Part shown: piece after piece, positions 1 through 8,232 of the stretch
How the letters are laid out: every line of letters starts with the position of its first letter
How positions within the stretch are numbered: the stretch's first letter is position 1
Source: Frigidibacter sp. ROC022
Lineage (GTDB): Bacteria; Pseudomonadota; Alphaproteobacteria; Rhodobacterales; Rhodobacteraceae
Assembly: GCF_024723735.1 (NCBI RefSeq)
Contig: NZ_JANQDU010000004.1
Span: forward strand, 186,001-250,000
Direction of reading: 5' to 3'
Length of the DNA stretch: 64,000 nt
The notes under the pieces: model-generated
Databases searched by the model: none
The model's input: only the letters and a program-made list of their open reading frames with translations
What the model was told of the DNA's origin: nothing
Position numbers and translations under genes: made by a program

Positions 1-278
1 GCAAGACCGCCAACGTGGTGCTGAACATGTGGTTCCACCACCCCGCGCAGGCCGTCGATACCCATATCTTCCGGGTCGGCAACCGCACCGGCATCGCGCC
101 GGGCAAGGATGTCGAGGCGGTGGAACGCGCGCTGGAAGACAATGTCCCGGTCGAGTTCCAGCAGCACGCGCATCATTGGCTGATCCTGCACGGCCGCTAT
201 ATCTGCACCGCCCGCAAGCCACGCTGCCCCGACTGCCTGATCCGCGATCTCTGCCCCTATGAGGAGAAGACCCTGTGA
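1..278 (+). CDS. nth: Endonuclease III, C-terminal part (5' end outside window)
   Basis: DNA N-glycosylase/AP lyase of base excision repair that removes oxidised pyrimidines. The first complete codon (3-5) is the Lys of the GRKTA motif, which in this family is the catalytic lysine. It is followed by the VDTHIFRVGNR block with the catalytic Asp. The C-terminus holds the [4Fe-4S] loop C-X6-C-X2-C-X5-C at about 204-254. The N-terminal half lies upstream of the window. The stop codon overlaps the GTG start of the next gene by 4 bp, so the two are translationally coupled. Confidence 0.95.
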   Translation, partial: KTANVVLNMWFHHPAQAVDTHIFRVGNRTGIAPGKDVEAVERALEDNVPVEFQQHAHHWLILHGRYICTARKPRCPDCLIRDLCPYEEKTL

Positions 279-1264
279 GCAAACGCTATGATGTCGTCGG
301 AATCGGCAATGCCGTGGTCGATGTGTTCTGTCCCGCGGATGACGCCTTTCTGGAGTTGATGGGGATTCAGAAGGGGATCATGCAACTGGTCGAGGTCGAG
401 CGCGGAGAACTGCTCTATGCCGCGATGAAGGAGCGCAGCCAGGCGGCCGGGGGATCGGTGGGCAATACCGTGGCCGGGATCGGCTCGCTGGGTCTGAAGG
501 CGGGTTTCATCGGCCGGGTCAACGACGACGCGCTTGGTCGGAGCTATGCCGCCGACATGGCCGAGCAGGGCACCGATTTCGTCAATCCGCCGGTCAAGGG
601 CGGGTCGTTGCCGACCTCGCGTTCGATGATCTTTGTCTCGCCCGACGGCGAACGCTCGATGAACACCTATCTGGGGATTTCCACCGAGCTTGGCCCCGAG
701 GACGTCCCGGACGACGTGGCCGGGCAGACAAGGTTCCTGTTCCTGGAAGGCTATCTCTACGACAAGCCGCGCGGCATGGCCGCCTTCGACCGGGCCGCGC
801 AGGTCTGCCGGGCGGCGGGCGGGCAGGCCGGGATTTCGCTGTCGGACCCGTTCTGTGTCGATCGGCACCGGGATGCGTTTCGCAGGCTGGTCAAGGAACT
901 CGACTACGTGATCGGCAACGAACACGAGTGGGAGTCGCTCTATCAGACCGATCTCTCCTCGGCGCTGGAACAGGCCGCGCAGGATGCCGGGACCGTTGTC
1001 TGCACCCGTTCGGGCAGCGACGTTGTGCTGGTGCGTGGCGACGAGACCGTCGAGGTGCCGGTGCACCGCGTTGTGCCGGTGGATGCCACAGGGGCGGGCG
1101 ACCAGTTCGCCGCCGGTTTCCTCTATGGCCTGGCCGAAGGGCGTCCGCTGGCGGTCTGCGGCCAGATGGGATGCGTCGCGGCGGCCGAGGTGATCGGCCA
1201 TTTCGGCGCCCGGGCCGAGACCGACGTCAAGGCGCTCTTCCGGTCGGCCGGGCTGCTGGGATAG
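275..1264 (+). CDS. PfkB-family carbohydrate kinase, adenosine kinase-like
   Basis: ATP-dependent kinase of the ribokinase/PfkB fold, 329 aa. The N-terminus (YDVVGIGNAVVD) is the usual first strand of the family. A glycine-rich GGSVGNTVAGIGSLG segment (about residues 69-83) binds the sugar. PfkB signature 2, DATGAGDQFAAGF, starts near residue 270, with the catalytic base Asp276. It resembles the adenosine kinase-like proteins of alphaproteobacteria, but the substrate (adenosine, another nucleoside or a sugar) cannot be fixed from the sequence. The GTG start overlaps the end of nth by 4 bp. Confidence 0.85.
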   Translation: MSKRYDVVGIGNAVVDVFCPADDAFLELMGIQKGIMQLVEVERGELLYAAMKERSQAAGGSVGNTVAGIGSLGLKAGFIGRVNDDALGRSYAADMAEQGTDFVNPPVKGGSLPTSRSMIFVSPDGERSMNTYLGISTELGPEDVPDDVAGQTRFLFLEGYLYDKPRGMAAFDRAAQVCRAAGGQAGISLSDPFCVDRHRDAFRRLVKELDYVIGNEHEWESLYQTDLSSALEQAAQDAGTVVCTRSGSDVVLVRGDETVEVPVHRVVPVDATGAGDQFAAGFLYGLAEGRPLAVCGQMGCVAAAEVIGHFGARAETDVKALFRSAGLLG

Positions 1265-1307
1265 GTCCGGGGCGCACGAACCTCTGTTGCCCACGGCATT
1301 TGTCATT

Positions 1308-1335
1308 TTGACCTTGGGGAAAGCACTGCTAGCCT
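1308..1335 (+). promoter_or_regulatory. Candidate sigma-70 promoter for the poly-proline protein
   Basis: A -35-like TTGACC at 1308-1313 and a -10-like TAGCCT at 1330-1335 are separated by 16 bp. They lie in the 104-bp gap ahead of the gene starting at 1369. The -10 is weak (3 of 6 to consensus), so this is a tentative call. Confidence 0.35.
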
Positions 1336-1368
1336 GTCTCCACCTATTTGATGCTCTGGAGGGGTTTG

Positions 1369-2256
1369 ATGCATTTCCACAATTCTCGGGCCGGACACGG
1401 CCGCCGGGGGCGCCTGGTCGCCTGGCTGTTGGTCCTTGGCCTTGCACTGGGTGCCGGCCCGTCCGGCACATGGGCACAATCGGCGGACGGCGGCACGGCT
1501 GACGGCGGTGAGGCGGCCGGTGCCGATACCGGCGCCGCCGGCCCCGCGGTCGCGGATGACGGCGGCACTGATGCCGATGACGGGGCCGAGGCCGATGACG
1601 GGACCGGTGGCGACACGCCGACCCCGCCGCCACCTCCGCCGCCGCCTCCCCCTCCTCCGCCACCTCCGCCTCCGCCGGTCGAACCGGAACTGGCGGTCTA
1701 CATCGCGGTGAATGGCCAGACGACCGGTCCGTTCAGCCGCGAGGAACTGGTCGCCAAGGTCAAGGCGGGCGAACTGACCGGTGAGACGGTGGTCTGGCAG
1801 GAAGGCATGGCCGACTGGCAGGCGGCGTCGAAGGTCGATGACGTCGCCAAGCTGATCGAGGCATCGCAGCCCAAGAAGCCGGCCTTCGACCCGGCGGCCT
1901 TCATCGTCGGCAAATGGCGCACCGACAACGCCGAGATTCCGGTGCCGGATGCCGGCATGGGCGTGTTGAACGGCACCATCACCTATGGCGCCGATGGCTC
2001 GATGGTGCTGGAAGGCACGTTGACGGTCACCACCCAGGGCGTGCCGCTGAAGATCGCGCTGCGCTCGACCGGGACCTACCGGGTCGAACCGCAGACCGAC
2101 ACAAGCTTTGCGGTGATCCCGAACGGCCAGCTGACCATGACGGTTCCGGGCTATCCGCCGCAGACACAGCCGATGACCGATCCGTCTTTCTTCCTCGTCG
2201 TTGACGAGGACACGTTGCGTGACGGTGACGGCAATATCTCGAAACGGGTGCACTAG
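1369..2256 (+). CDS. Exported GYF_2 (DUF4339)-domain protein with poly-proline linker
   Basis: Protein of 295 aa with unknown precise role. It has a signal peptide (basic start, hydrophobic core about residues 16-30, likely cleavage near Ala36). An Ala/Gly/Asp-rich acidic region follows, then 18 consecutive prolines (codons 1624-1677). A GYF_2/DUF4339 domain spans about residues 107-165 (AVNGQTTGPFSREEL, WQEGMADWQAA). The C-terminal half is beta-rich and resembles lipocalin-like bacterial domains with an IVGKWRTD start. ATG 1369 was chosen because GGAGG (1358-1362) sits 6 nt upstream; in-frame TTG 1348 and ATG 1351 have no ribosome site. GYF_2 domains usually mediate protein contacts. Confidence 0.75.
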   Translation: MHFHNSRAGHGRRGRLVAWLLVLGLALGAGPSGTWAQSADGGTADGGEAAGADTGAAGPAVADDGGTDADDGAEADDGTGGDTPTPPPPPPPPPPPPPPPPPPVEPELAVYIAVNGQTTGPFSREELVAKVKAGELTGETVVWQEGMADWQAASKVDDVAKLIEASQPKKPAFDPAAFIVGKWRTDNAEIPVPDAGMGVLNGTITYGADGSMVLEGTLTVTTQGVPLKIALRSTGTYRVEPQTDTSFAVIPNGQLTMTVPGYPPQTQPMTDPSFFLVVDEDTLRDGDGNISKRVH

Positions 2257-2286
2257 GGGTCTGCACCCGGATCGGCCCTGATCTCG

Positions 2287-2322
2287 CGCCCCGGCGGTTC
2301 CTTCGCCGGGGCGTTTCCGTTT
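2287..2322 (+). terminator. Rho-independent terminator
   Basis: A perfect 10-bp GC stem, CGCCCCGGCG at 2287-2296 and CGCCGGGGCG at 2304-2313, with a 7-nt loop is followed by TTTCCGTTT. It lies 30 bp after the stop of the poly-proline protein and before a convergent gene, so it may also stop transcription from the other side. Confidence 0.8.
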
Positions 2323-2325
2323 CGC

Positions 2326-3030
2326 TCAGCCCCGGGCGGCTGCCAGCCACAGGGCGTCGAGCGCGTCGATCTCGTCAATGCTGAACCATTCGGCCTCGTC
2401 CCAGTACCGGCCCGAAGGTACCATGTAGCCCAGTTCGGCTTCCCGGCGCAGGGCCCTGTTGACCAGTTGCGCGTCGAATTTCTGCACCGGCCCGTCCAGC
2501 GCCTCGCGCCGGGCGCGGGGCAGGATCAGCCGGCTTTCCTTCTCCTGCGACAGGTTGACGGTCCGGCAGCCCTGCCGTGCCGCCAGGATCATCAACCGCG
2601 CCGATTTCGCCTCGAGCGAGCGCAGCGTGATGTCGTCGCGGAGCGGATCGGCGGTGCCGGTGCCGTAGAAATGCGTCGCCCCGCTGGTCGGATAGACCAT
2701 GTCGCAGCCCAGAAAGGCGATCAGCCGGGGCCGCAATGCATGCAGTGCCCAATAGGCGGCGGTAAAGGCCATGGTGCCCCCGGCATAGACGAAGCCGCCA
2801 TAGGCGTTCTGCGCCGGCACGAAGGCATCGGCCTCGATCAGCCTCTGTCCCGGCGACAGCGACGGTGGGTGACGTTCGGCGGGGAAATCCTCGGGCGCCA
2901 CCAGATCGTCCCAGTCCGGGCGCACCCGCCAGGCGTTGTTGATCGCCACGATCCGGTCGAACGGCGCCCGGGGCCAGTGCCGGCAGTCGGTCACGTTCGG
3001 GCCGGAGCCGAGGATGAGGAGCTTGGGCAT
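2326..3030 (-). CDS. Hypothetical protein, possible glycan-processing Rossmann-like fold
   Basis: Protein of 234 aa without a confident family. It opens with a Rossmann-like LLILGSGPNVTD strand-loop-helix, followed by FDRIVAINNAWRV. A central LIAFLGCDMVYP segment precedes THFYGTG. The layout (GSGP loop, then a 'who is where' Asn, then GCD) recalls DUF115 and GT42-type sialyltransferase-like proteins, which read a nucleotide-sugar; this is an analogy, not a family assignment. It lies next to a sulfotransferase on the same strand and a GT14 enzyme, which supports a role in surface glycan metabolism. No signal peptide or membrane segment is visible. Confidence 0.6.
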   Translation of the reverse strand: MPKLLILGSGPNVTDCRHWPRAPFDRIVAINNAWRVRPDWDDLVAPEDFPAERHPPSLSPGQRLIEADAFVPAQNAYGGFVYAGGTMAFTAAYWALHALRPRLIAFLGCDMVYPTSGATHFYGTGTADPLRDDITLRSLEAKSARLMILAARQGCRTVNLSQEKESRLILPRARREALDGPVQKFDAQLVNRALRREAELGYMVPSGRYWDEAEWFSIDEIDALDALWLAAARG

Positions 3031-3106
3031 CGCTGCCGCAGGTTAGTCCGGCAGGCGGCGTTGTCCAGCACGGCAAACAAGCCTGCCTAACCGAGGGACC
3101 AGCCCG

Positions 3107-3961
3107 TCAGTCACCCAGCTTGGCGTGGACCTCGTCCAGGTCGATCTCGCCGGTCGGCATCTTGTTGGCCGGGTTCTCGAAATCGTATTTGAACAGCCGG
3201 AAATCGCGCTTGTAGATCTCGTAGACCAGATGCATCGACAGGTCGTCGAAATAGTCCTCGACCGGATGCGCCCGCTTGGGCCCGTGGCCCTCGCTTTCGT
3301 TGAAGCGCGGAACCTTGCTGAGATCGACTTTCACCGGGGTCTCGATGTTGTCCAGAACGACCTGCATCCCGGTGTTGAAATCCTCGGTCCAGAAGATGTG
3401 GTCATAGGTCCCGCCGTTGACGATGTAGGTCGAGATATGGCCCGACATGGCCGACCAGTGGATGTCCGGCTCGATCGGGCGGCGCCAGCGGATGGTGTCG
3501 CGGGTGAACAGCAGGAAGCGGCGGAAGCTCTTGATCTGGTCGAATTCGAAATTGGTTTCGGGATCGCCGACCTCGACCCCGTATTTCTGCATCAGCGTCG
3601 GGACAAGGTTGCCGCGATAGCGTTTGCCGTTGCGCTGAATGCCGCAGATCTTGTCGAAGAAGGACGACAGGATGCGGGTATAGGGGTTGCGGACGCAAGT
3701 GAAGGCATAGGACTTGTGCGCCTGCACGTTCGCCTCGATCAGCGGGGCGCTGGCCTCCTGGCTCCACTTGTGCAGGCCGGTTTTGGAATCGTGGATGTCG
3801 CCATCGAAGAACTTGCCGTGATCCGAATAATACATGATCTGTCCGATGGTCGAGCAGGCGCATTTCGGCACCACCCGGTACACCACGCTCTCGCTCTCCG
3901 TCATCCACGTCCCGGGAAAACCCATGCACTGCCTCCAAGCGTCCCCAGAACCGTCCTTCAT
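3107..3961 (-). CDS. Sulfotransferase family 2-like protein
   Basis: Likely transfers sulfate from PAPS to a carbohydrate. The 5'-phosphosulfate loop is VPKCACSTI near residue 32, corresponding to the VPKxxCST motif of HNK-1/chondroitin-type sulfotransferases. The 3'-phosphate site is FTCVRNPYTRILSSFFDKI near residue 90. Length is up to 284 aa, but starts at 3925 or 3904 are also possible because ATG codons follow closely and no strong ribosome site separates them. It is divergent from the GT14 glycosyltransferase across about 110 bp. The acceptor is unknown; a capsular or exopolysaccharide chain is the natural guess from context. Confidence 0.78.
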   Translation of the reverse strand: MKDGSGDAWRQCMGFPGTWMTESESVVYRVVPKCACSTIGQIMYYSDHGKFFDGDIHDSKTGLHKWSQEASAPLIEANVQAHKSYAFTCVRNPYTRILSSFFDKICGIQRNGKRYRGNLVPTLMQKYGVEVGDPETNFEFDQIKSFRRFLLFTRDTIRWRRPIEPDIHWSAMSGHISTYIVNGGTYDHIFWTEDFNTGMQVVLDNIETPVKVDLSKVPRFNESEGHGPKRAHPVEDYFDDLSMHLVYEIYKRDFRLFKYDFENPANKMPTGEIDLDEVHAKLGD

Positions 3962-3980
3962 CCGCGGTTGGGTGACAATG

Positions 3981-4007
3981 GACAGAAAAGAGCAAAAAAT
4001 CTCTGTC
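3981..4007. promoter_or_regulatory. Inverted repeat in the sulfotransferase/GT14 divergent region
   Basis: GACAGA (3981-3986) and its exact complement TCTGTC (4002-4007) flank a 15-bp A-rich spacer. The region 3962-4072 between the two divergent genes is much more AT-rich than its surroundings, so it probably contains both promoters. Clear -35/-10 pairs were not found. Confidence 0.3.
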
Positions 4008-4072
4008 TCTTCAATGCTCCTTCACGTTAAGTGAGGCAGCAATCACGGCAAAACAGGCCGCCCGGTTCCAAA

Positions 4073-5650
4073 ATGGCAAAAATCGCCTTCATTCTTCTTT
4101 GCCACAAGGACCCCGACGCGATCATTCGTCAGGCGCAAAGCCTGACGGCTGTCGGCGACTGCATGTCGATCCATTTCGATGCCCGTGCGAAGCGCGAGGA
4201 TTACGACCGCATCGTCGAGGCCCTGAAGGACAATCCGAACGTCACCTTCGCCCGCAAGCGGGTCAAATGCGGCTGGGGCGAATGGAGCCTGGTGCAGGCG
4301 ACGCTCCACGCGATCGAGGCGGCGGTGGCCGAGTTCCCCCGCGCAACGCATTTCTACATGGTGTCGGGCGACTGCATGGCGATCAAGTCGGCGGCCTATG
4401 CACACAGCTTTCTCGATGCCAACGAGGCCGATTACATCGAGAGCTTTGACTTCTTCCAGTCCGACTGGATCAAGACCGGGATCAAGGGCGAGCGGCTGAT
4501 CTATCGGCATTTCTTCAATGAACGCACCCACAAGAAACTGTTCTACGCGTCGATGAACCTGCAAAGGCGCCTGCGTCTGAGCCGTGAGATTCCGGCCGAC
4601 CTGCAGATCATGATCGGCAGCCAGTGGTGGTGCCTGCGACGCCTGACCATCGAGGCGGTGCTGGATTTCGTGAAGAAGCGCCGCGACGTGATGCGATTCT
4701 TCCGCACCACATGGATCCCGGACGAAACCTTCTTTCAGACCATCGTGCGCCACCTGGTGCCGGAAGCCGAGATCCGCACCCGCACCCTGACCTTCCTGAT
4801 GTTCACCGACTACGGCATGCCGGTGACCTTCTACAACGACCACTACGACCTGCTGCTCAGCCAGGATTACCTCTTTGCCCGCAAGATCAGCCCCGAGGCG
4901 ACACAGCTCCGGGACCGGCTGGGCGTGCTTTACGCCGACGACACGGCGGATTTCCGGATTTCCAACGAGGGCCGCAGCCTGTTCCGGTTCCTGACCGGGC
5001 GGGGCCGGATCGGGCGGCGGTTCTCGCCGCGGTTCTGGGAAACCGAATCGACGCTGGGACGCGACCGCGAGCTGATGATCGTGGTCTGCAAGAAATGGCA
5101 CGTCGCCAAGCGGCTCCAGGAGCGCGTCCGACAGACCGTCAACCTGCCGTCGGTGGCCTATCTCTTCGATGAGGAGGCGACGCCTCTGCCGGATCTGGGC
5201 GGCATCCAGACCACGCTGGGCAAGCGGACAAGGCACCGCCGGGCGCTGATGCGGATGCTGTTCGATTATTACGAGACCGACCGGCTGTTGATCCTGCTCG
5301 ATCCCAACAACATGGACCTGCTGCGCGATTTCTATTCGGACCGCAGCGTGACCAAGCTGCTGGAAGTCGAATGCGTGTTCACCGACGAGTATCTCGCCGG
5401 CCATGCCCTGCGGGTCGGGCTGCTGGGTGAACGGACCAGCCAGGAGACGATCGACCGGCTGTTGCCGACGATCCGAAACGACGTGTTCCATGAAAGCGAC
5501 CGGATCAGGGACGCCAATTTCGAGAACTACTATCGGATCAGCGAGACCCAGTCGCCGGACGAGAACGCCGTGCAACTGGCGCGGTTTCTGGATATTCCTC
5601 TGGAACAGGCGCAGGAGATCGCCGCGACCGAGCACCTGTATACCGACTGA
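4073..5650 (+). CDS. GT14-type glycosyltransferase with DUF5928-like C-terminal region
   Basis: Protein of 525 aa. The N-terminal ~270 residues match the core-2/I-branching beta-1,6-N-acetylglucosaminyltransferase family: MAKIAFILLCHKD, SIHFDARA, THFYMVSGDC, then GSQWWCL near residue 182 and WIPDETFFQT. The remaining ~250 residues form the C-terminal region (DUF5928-like) seen in Rhodobacterales homologues; its function is unknown. It probably adds a sugar branch to a surface polysaccharide. ATG 4073 was chosen over GTG 4031 because the family begins MAKIAFILLCHKD. No signal peptide, so it acts in the cytoplasm. Confidence 0.82.
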   Translation: MAKIAFILLCHKDPDAIIRQAQSLTAVGDCMSIHFDARAKREDYDRIVEALKDNPNVTFARKRVKCGWGEWSLVQATLHAIEAAVAEFPRATHFYMVSGDCMAIKSAAYAHSFLDANEADYIESFDFFQSDWIKTGIKGERLIYRHFFNERTHKKLFYASMNLQRRLRLSREIPADLQIMIGSQWWCLRRLTIEAVLDFVKKRRDVMRFFRTTWIPDETFFQTIVRHLVPEAEIRTRTLTFLMFTDYGMPVTFYNDHYDLLLSQDYLFARKISPEATQLRDRLGVLYADDTADFRISNEGRSLFRFLTGRGRIGRRFSPRFWETESTLGRDRELMIVVCKKWHVAKRLQERVRQTVNLPSVAYLFDEEATPLPDLGGIQTTLGKRTRHRRALMRMLFDYYETDRLLILLDPNNMDLLRDFYSDRSVTKLLEVECVFTDEYLAGHALRVGLLGERTSQETIDRLLPTIRNDVFHESDRIRDANFENYYRISETQSPDENAVQLARFLDIPLEQAQEIAATEHLYTD

Positions 5651-5672
5651 GGACAGAAAACCGGGGACAGAT

Positions 5673-6059
5673 ATGGCCTATATCTACGACGACCAGAACA
5701 TTTTCGCCAAGATCCTGCGCGGCGAGATTCCGAACCAGACGGTTCTGGAGACCGCGCATACCCTGGCCTTCAACGACATCCAGCCGCAGGCGCCGATCCA
5801 TGTGCTGGTGATCCCCAAGGGACCCTATGTCTGCTTCGACCATTTCTGTCTCGAAGCCAGCGAAGCCGAGATCGTCGATTTCCATCGCGCGGCCGGCGAG
5901 ATCTGTCGCCAGCTCGGCGTGCAGCCCGGGATGGGCGGGGGTGGCTACCGGACGATCTCGAATGCCGGCGAGGCCGCGGTGCAGGACGTGCCGCATTATC
6001 ACCTGCATATCCTGGCCGGACGTAAGCTCGGCCCGATGCTGATGCGGGCTCCGGGCTAG
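5673..6059 (+). CDS. HIT-family nucleotide-binding protein
   Basis: Histidine-triad hydrolase/transferase of 128 aa, of the HINT-like branch that cleaves nucleoside phosphoramidates or adenylates. The start MAYIYDDQNIFAKILRGEIP is typical of the branch. The active-site triad H-Y-H-L-H-I-L is near residues 112-118, preceded by GGGGYRTISNAG. ATG 5673 lies 22 bp after the GT14 stop with a purine-rich GGGGACAG upstream, so co-transcription is likely, though the functions seem unrelated. Confidence 0.9.
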   Translation: MAYIYDDQNIFAKILRGEIPNQTVLETAHTLAFNDIQPQAPIHVLVIPKGPYVCFDHFCLEASEAEIVDFHRAAGEICRQLGVQPGMGGGGYRTISNAGEAAVQDVPHYHLHILAGRKLGPMLMRAPG

Positions 6060-6176
6060 GACCGCCCTGCGCCGGAAGGCTGCGCGGCGTCCGGGGTTGG
6101 ACCGTGACAACCATTGTCATTGGACCGGTGCCTGACGCCGTGCAAGTCTGACCGGCAGGTCACATGGAGCTTTGCC

Positions 6177-6581
6177 ATGCAACGAATGTTCCGCCGTCTG
6201 GCTGTCGTCCTGGCGCTGGCCCCGCTTCTGGGGCTCGGTGCCACCCCGACCCGCGCCGACAGCCTGATCGGCAGCTACATCGCCTTTATCGGGCAGGACG
6301 ATCTGTACAATTCGCAAGGCAAGCGCCTGACCGCGCCCTGGCAGGTGCTGCGCCAGGACCGGGCGAATTTCCACCGTTTCGGTGTGTCGCAGCCGGGCGA
6401 CGAATGGGATCCCTATTTCGGTGTTGCGGCAAATCGGGCGACCTTGGAGCGGATGGTGCGCAACGGCCGGATCGATGCCCCGGCCGGGAAGGCGCTGCTG
6501 CGCGGCGGGGTGATGGTCGAGGTGCGGATTTACGGCACGGGCAAGGTCGGGCGCCGTGTCGAAGTGGACGTGGTCCGCTGA
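6177..6581 (+). CDS. Small exported hypothetical protein
   Basis: Protein of 134 aa with a clear signal peptide (RRLAVVLALAPLLGLGA, cleavage near ADS at about residue 27). The mature part contains GSYIAFIGQDDLYNSQGKRL and ends in an alternating basic/hydrophobic strand pattern (VMVEVRIYGTGKVGRRVEVDVV). I do not recognise a family. ATG 6177 was preferred to the upstream ATG 6164, which is in another frame, because it gives the signal sequence. It stands alone between the HIT gene and the convergent IclR regulator. Confidence 0.65.
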   Translation: MQRMFRRLAVVLALAPLLGLGATPTRADSLIGSYIAFIGQDDLYNSQGKRLTAPWQVLRQDRANFHRFGVSQPGDEWDPYFGVAANRATLERMVRNGRIDAPAGKALLRGGVMVEVRIYGTGKVGRRVEVDVVR

Positions 6582-6650
6582 AGGACGGAACCGGCCTGCC
6601 CGAGTCTCCTGGCCGGGTGACTGCGCGGGCAAGGCCGGGGCGTCGGTGTC

Positions 6651-7436
6651 CTATCGCCGGTCCGGCTCGGGCGTATAGCTGCCGAGTTCGCGGGCGATCT
6701 TGGCGCAGGTCAGCTTCAGCCGGTCATGCATCGCCTCGAAATTGGGCGGGCTGTTGCGCCGGCTGAATGCCGCCACCGTCACGCAGGCCACCGCGCGGCC
6801 GTCGGGCATGACGATCGGGCAGACCACGTCGGTCACGCCGATGATGTCGCGGCTTTCGTGGATCACCCCGCCCAGTTCACGGGCCTCCTGCATCGCTTCT
6901 TCCAGGGTCGCGGGGTCCGGGGGCAGGGCCATCAGAAGCTGGCAATCTGCGATCATCCGGTTGCGGATATGCTCTGGCTGGAAGGCCATCAGCACCAGTC
7001 CGGAATGGGCATCGGCAAGCGGGCGGCGATAGCCGAGCTTGAGCGCAAAGTTCATGTCGGAGCCACCCGATACCGCCGCAATGATCACCGCCTCGCCGCG
7101 ATGGGCGACGACCAGATGCGCGGCTTGGCGCACTTCGGCGGCGAACTGTTCCACAATCGGCGCGGCGACGCTGACCAGATCGCGGGCCCGCGCAGTCTGC
7201 ATTCCAAGGCTGAAGAGCTGGTTCGACAGGGTCAGCCCCTCACCCGAATCCTCGCGCTGCAGATAGCCGCGATCCAGAAGCACATGCACCATCCGGAAGA
7301 TTTCGCTGGTCGATCGGCCAAGCTTCTCGGCGATCTGCCTTGTGTTCAGCGGTCGCCCCTCCCGGGCCAGAATTTCGAGGATATCCAATCCCTTCTCAAG
7401 GGCGGGTGCGCTGTAGGTCGGGCGATCTTCAGACAT
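6651..7436 (-). CDS. IclR-family transcriptional regulator
   Basis: About 261 aa. An N-terminal winged helix-turn-helix (ALEKGLDILEILAREGRPLNTRQIAEKLGRSTSEIFRMV) is followed by the IclR effector domain, with its usual APIVEQFAAEV and the late IHESRDIIGVTDVVCPIV segment. It is divergent from the amino-acid ABC operon and is its likely local regulator, with the catabolic substrate or its product as effector. The start is uncertain: ATG 7436 or GTG 7451 are both possible and neither has a good ribosome site. Confidence 0.88.
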   Translation of the reverse strand: MSEDRPTYSAPALEKGLDILEILAREGRPLNTRQIAEKLGRSTSEIFRMVHVLLDRGYLQREDSGEGLTLSNQLFSLGMQTARARDLVSVAAPIVEQFAAEVRQAAHLVVAHRGEAVIIAAVSGGSDMNFALKLGYRRPLADAHSGLVLMAFQPEHIRNRMIADCQLLMALPPDPATLEEAMQEARELGGVIHESRDIIGVTDVVCPIVMPDGRAVACVTVAAFSRRNSPPNFEAMHDRLKLTCAKIARELGSYTPEPDRR

Positions 7437-7461
7437 ACGGAGACATTTCACTTATAAACAT

Positions 7462-7499
7462 TGACGTCATATATAAAGTTTCCTAGCGTTTGACATCAA
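7462..7499 (-). promoter_or_regulatory. Candidate iclR promoter with TGACGTCA palindrome at the start point
   Basis: On the minus strand, TTGATG (7499-7494) and TATATA (7475-7470) are separated by 18 bp. The predicted start point falls in the perfect palindrome TGACGTCA at 7462-7469. Larger imperfect arms ACTTATA and TATAAAGT surround it. The arrangement suits autorepression by the IclR protein. Confidence 0.4.
7490..7495 (+). promoter_or_regulatory. Possible -35 element of the amino-acid ABC operon
   Basis: A perfect TTGACA lies 66 bp upstream of the first permease gene. No convincing -10 was found at 16-18 bp, so an activator or a divergent -10 may be used. Confidence 0.3.
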
Positions 7500-7560
7500 G
7501 GACTATCCTCAAGCTTGCTTGGGTTCCGTTGATAGAGTGCAGAGGGGGAGCTCCGCACCC

Positions 7561-8232
7561 ATGAACTACAACTTCAAATTCAGTGCTCTCTGGCCCTATA
7601 TGCCGGAGATTCTGAGCGGCGTCATCCTGACCCTGCAGCTGGCCTCGGTGGCGATGCTGTTCGGGCTGGCGATCGGGCTGGCGGTGGCGATCGGCCGCGT
7701 GAGCAGCCGCCCGGCCATTCGGATGGCGGCGCGGGTCTATGTAGAGGCGATCCGCAACACGCCCCTGCTGGTGCAGCTGTTCATCGTGTTCTTCGGTCTC
7801 CCGTCGCTGGGTCTGCGCCTGGGCGCGAATACCGCGGCGGTCATCGCCCTGTCGATCAACCTGGGCGCCTACAGTGCCGAAATCCTGCGGGCCGGGTTCG
7901 AGTCGGTCCGGGTCGGGCAGGTCGAGGCCGGGCGCTCCCTGGGGCTGACGGCGGCGCAGACCTTTCGGCATGTCGTTCTCTTCCCCGCTATCAAGGCGAT
8001 CTATCCGGCGCTGGCCAGCCAGTTCGTCCTGCTGATGCTCACGACCAGCGTCGTGTCCTCCATCGGCGTGACCGAACTGTTCGGGCAAGCCGCCTTCATC
8101 GACTCGCGGACCTACCGGTCCTTCGAGGTCTATACCCTCATAACCCTGTCCTATCTGGTTTTCACCCTGGGCTTTCGGGCCCTGTTCTCGGCGATCTACT
8201 GGGCCGTATTCGTTCGGAGATCGCACCGATGA
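7561..8232 (+). CDS. Polar amino-acid ABC transporter permease (first)
   Basis: Inner-membrane permease of 223 aa in the HisM/HisQ family. It has about five membrane helices. The family EAA-type loop is near residues 112-140 (SAEILRAGFESVRVGQVEAGRSLGLTAAQTF), which contacts the ATPase. The early motif YVEAIRNTPLLVQLF is diagnostic of polar amino-acid permeases. GAGGGGGAG lies upstream of ATG 7561. It overlaps the second permease by 4 bp (ATGA) and forms a heterodimeric channel with it. Confidence 0.92.
   Translation: MNYNFKFSALWPYMPEILSGVILTLQLASVAMLFGLAIGLAVAIGRVSSRPAIRMAARVYVEAIRNTPLLVQLFIVFFGLPSLGLRLGANTAAVIALSINLGAYSAEILRAGFESVRVGQVEAGRSLGLTAAQTFRHVVLFPAIKAIYPALASQFVLLMLTTSVVSSIGVTELFGQAAFIDSRTYRSFEVYTLITLSYLVFTLGFRALFSAIYWAVFVRRSHR

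Noticed and set aside
257-1663. A 468-codon minus-strand frame opposite the kinase and the poly-proline protein
   Set aside because: Shadow frame; the poly-proline codons read in reverse give an Arg/Gly-rich artefact.
1624-1677. Pyrimidine-rich repeat as a tandem or CRISPR-like repeat
   Set aside because: The codons are an irregular mix of proline codons inside a coding frame; there are no spaced repeats.
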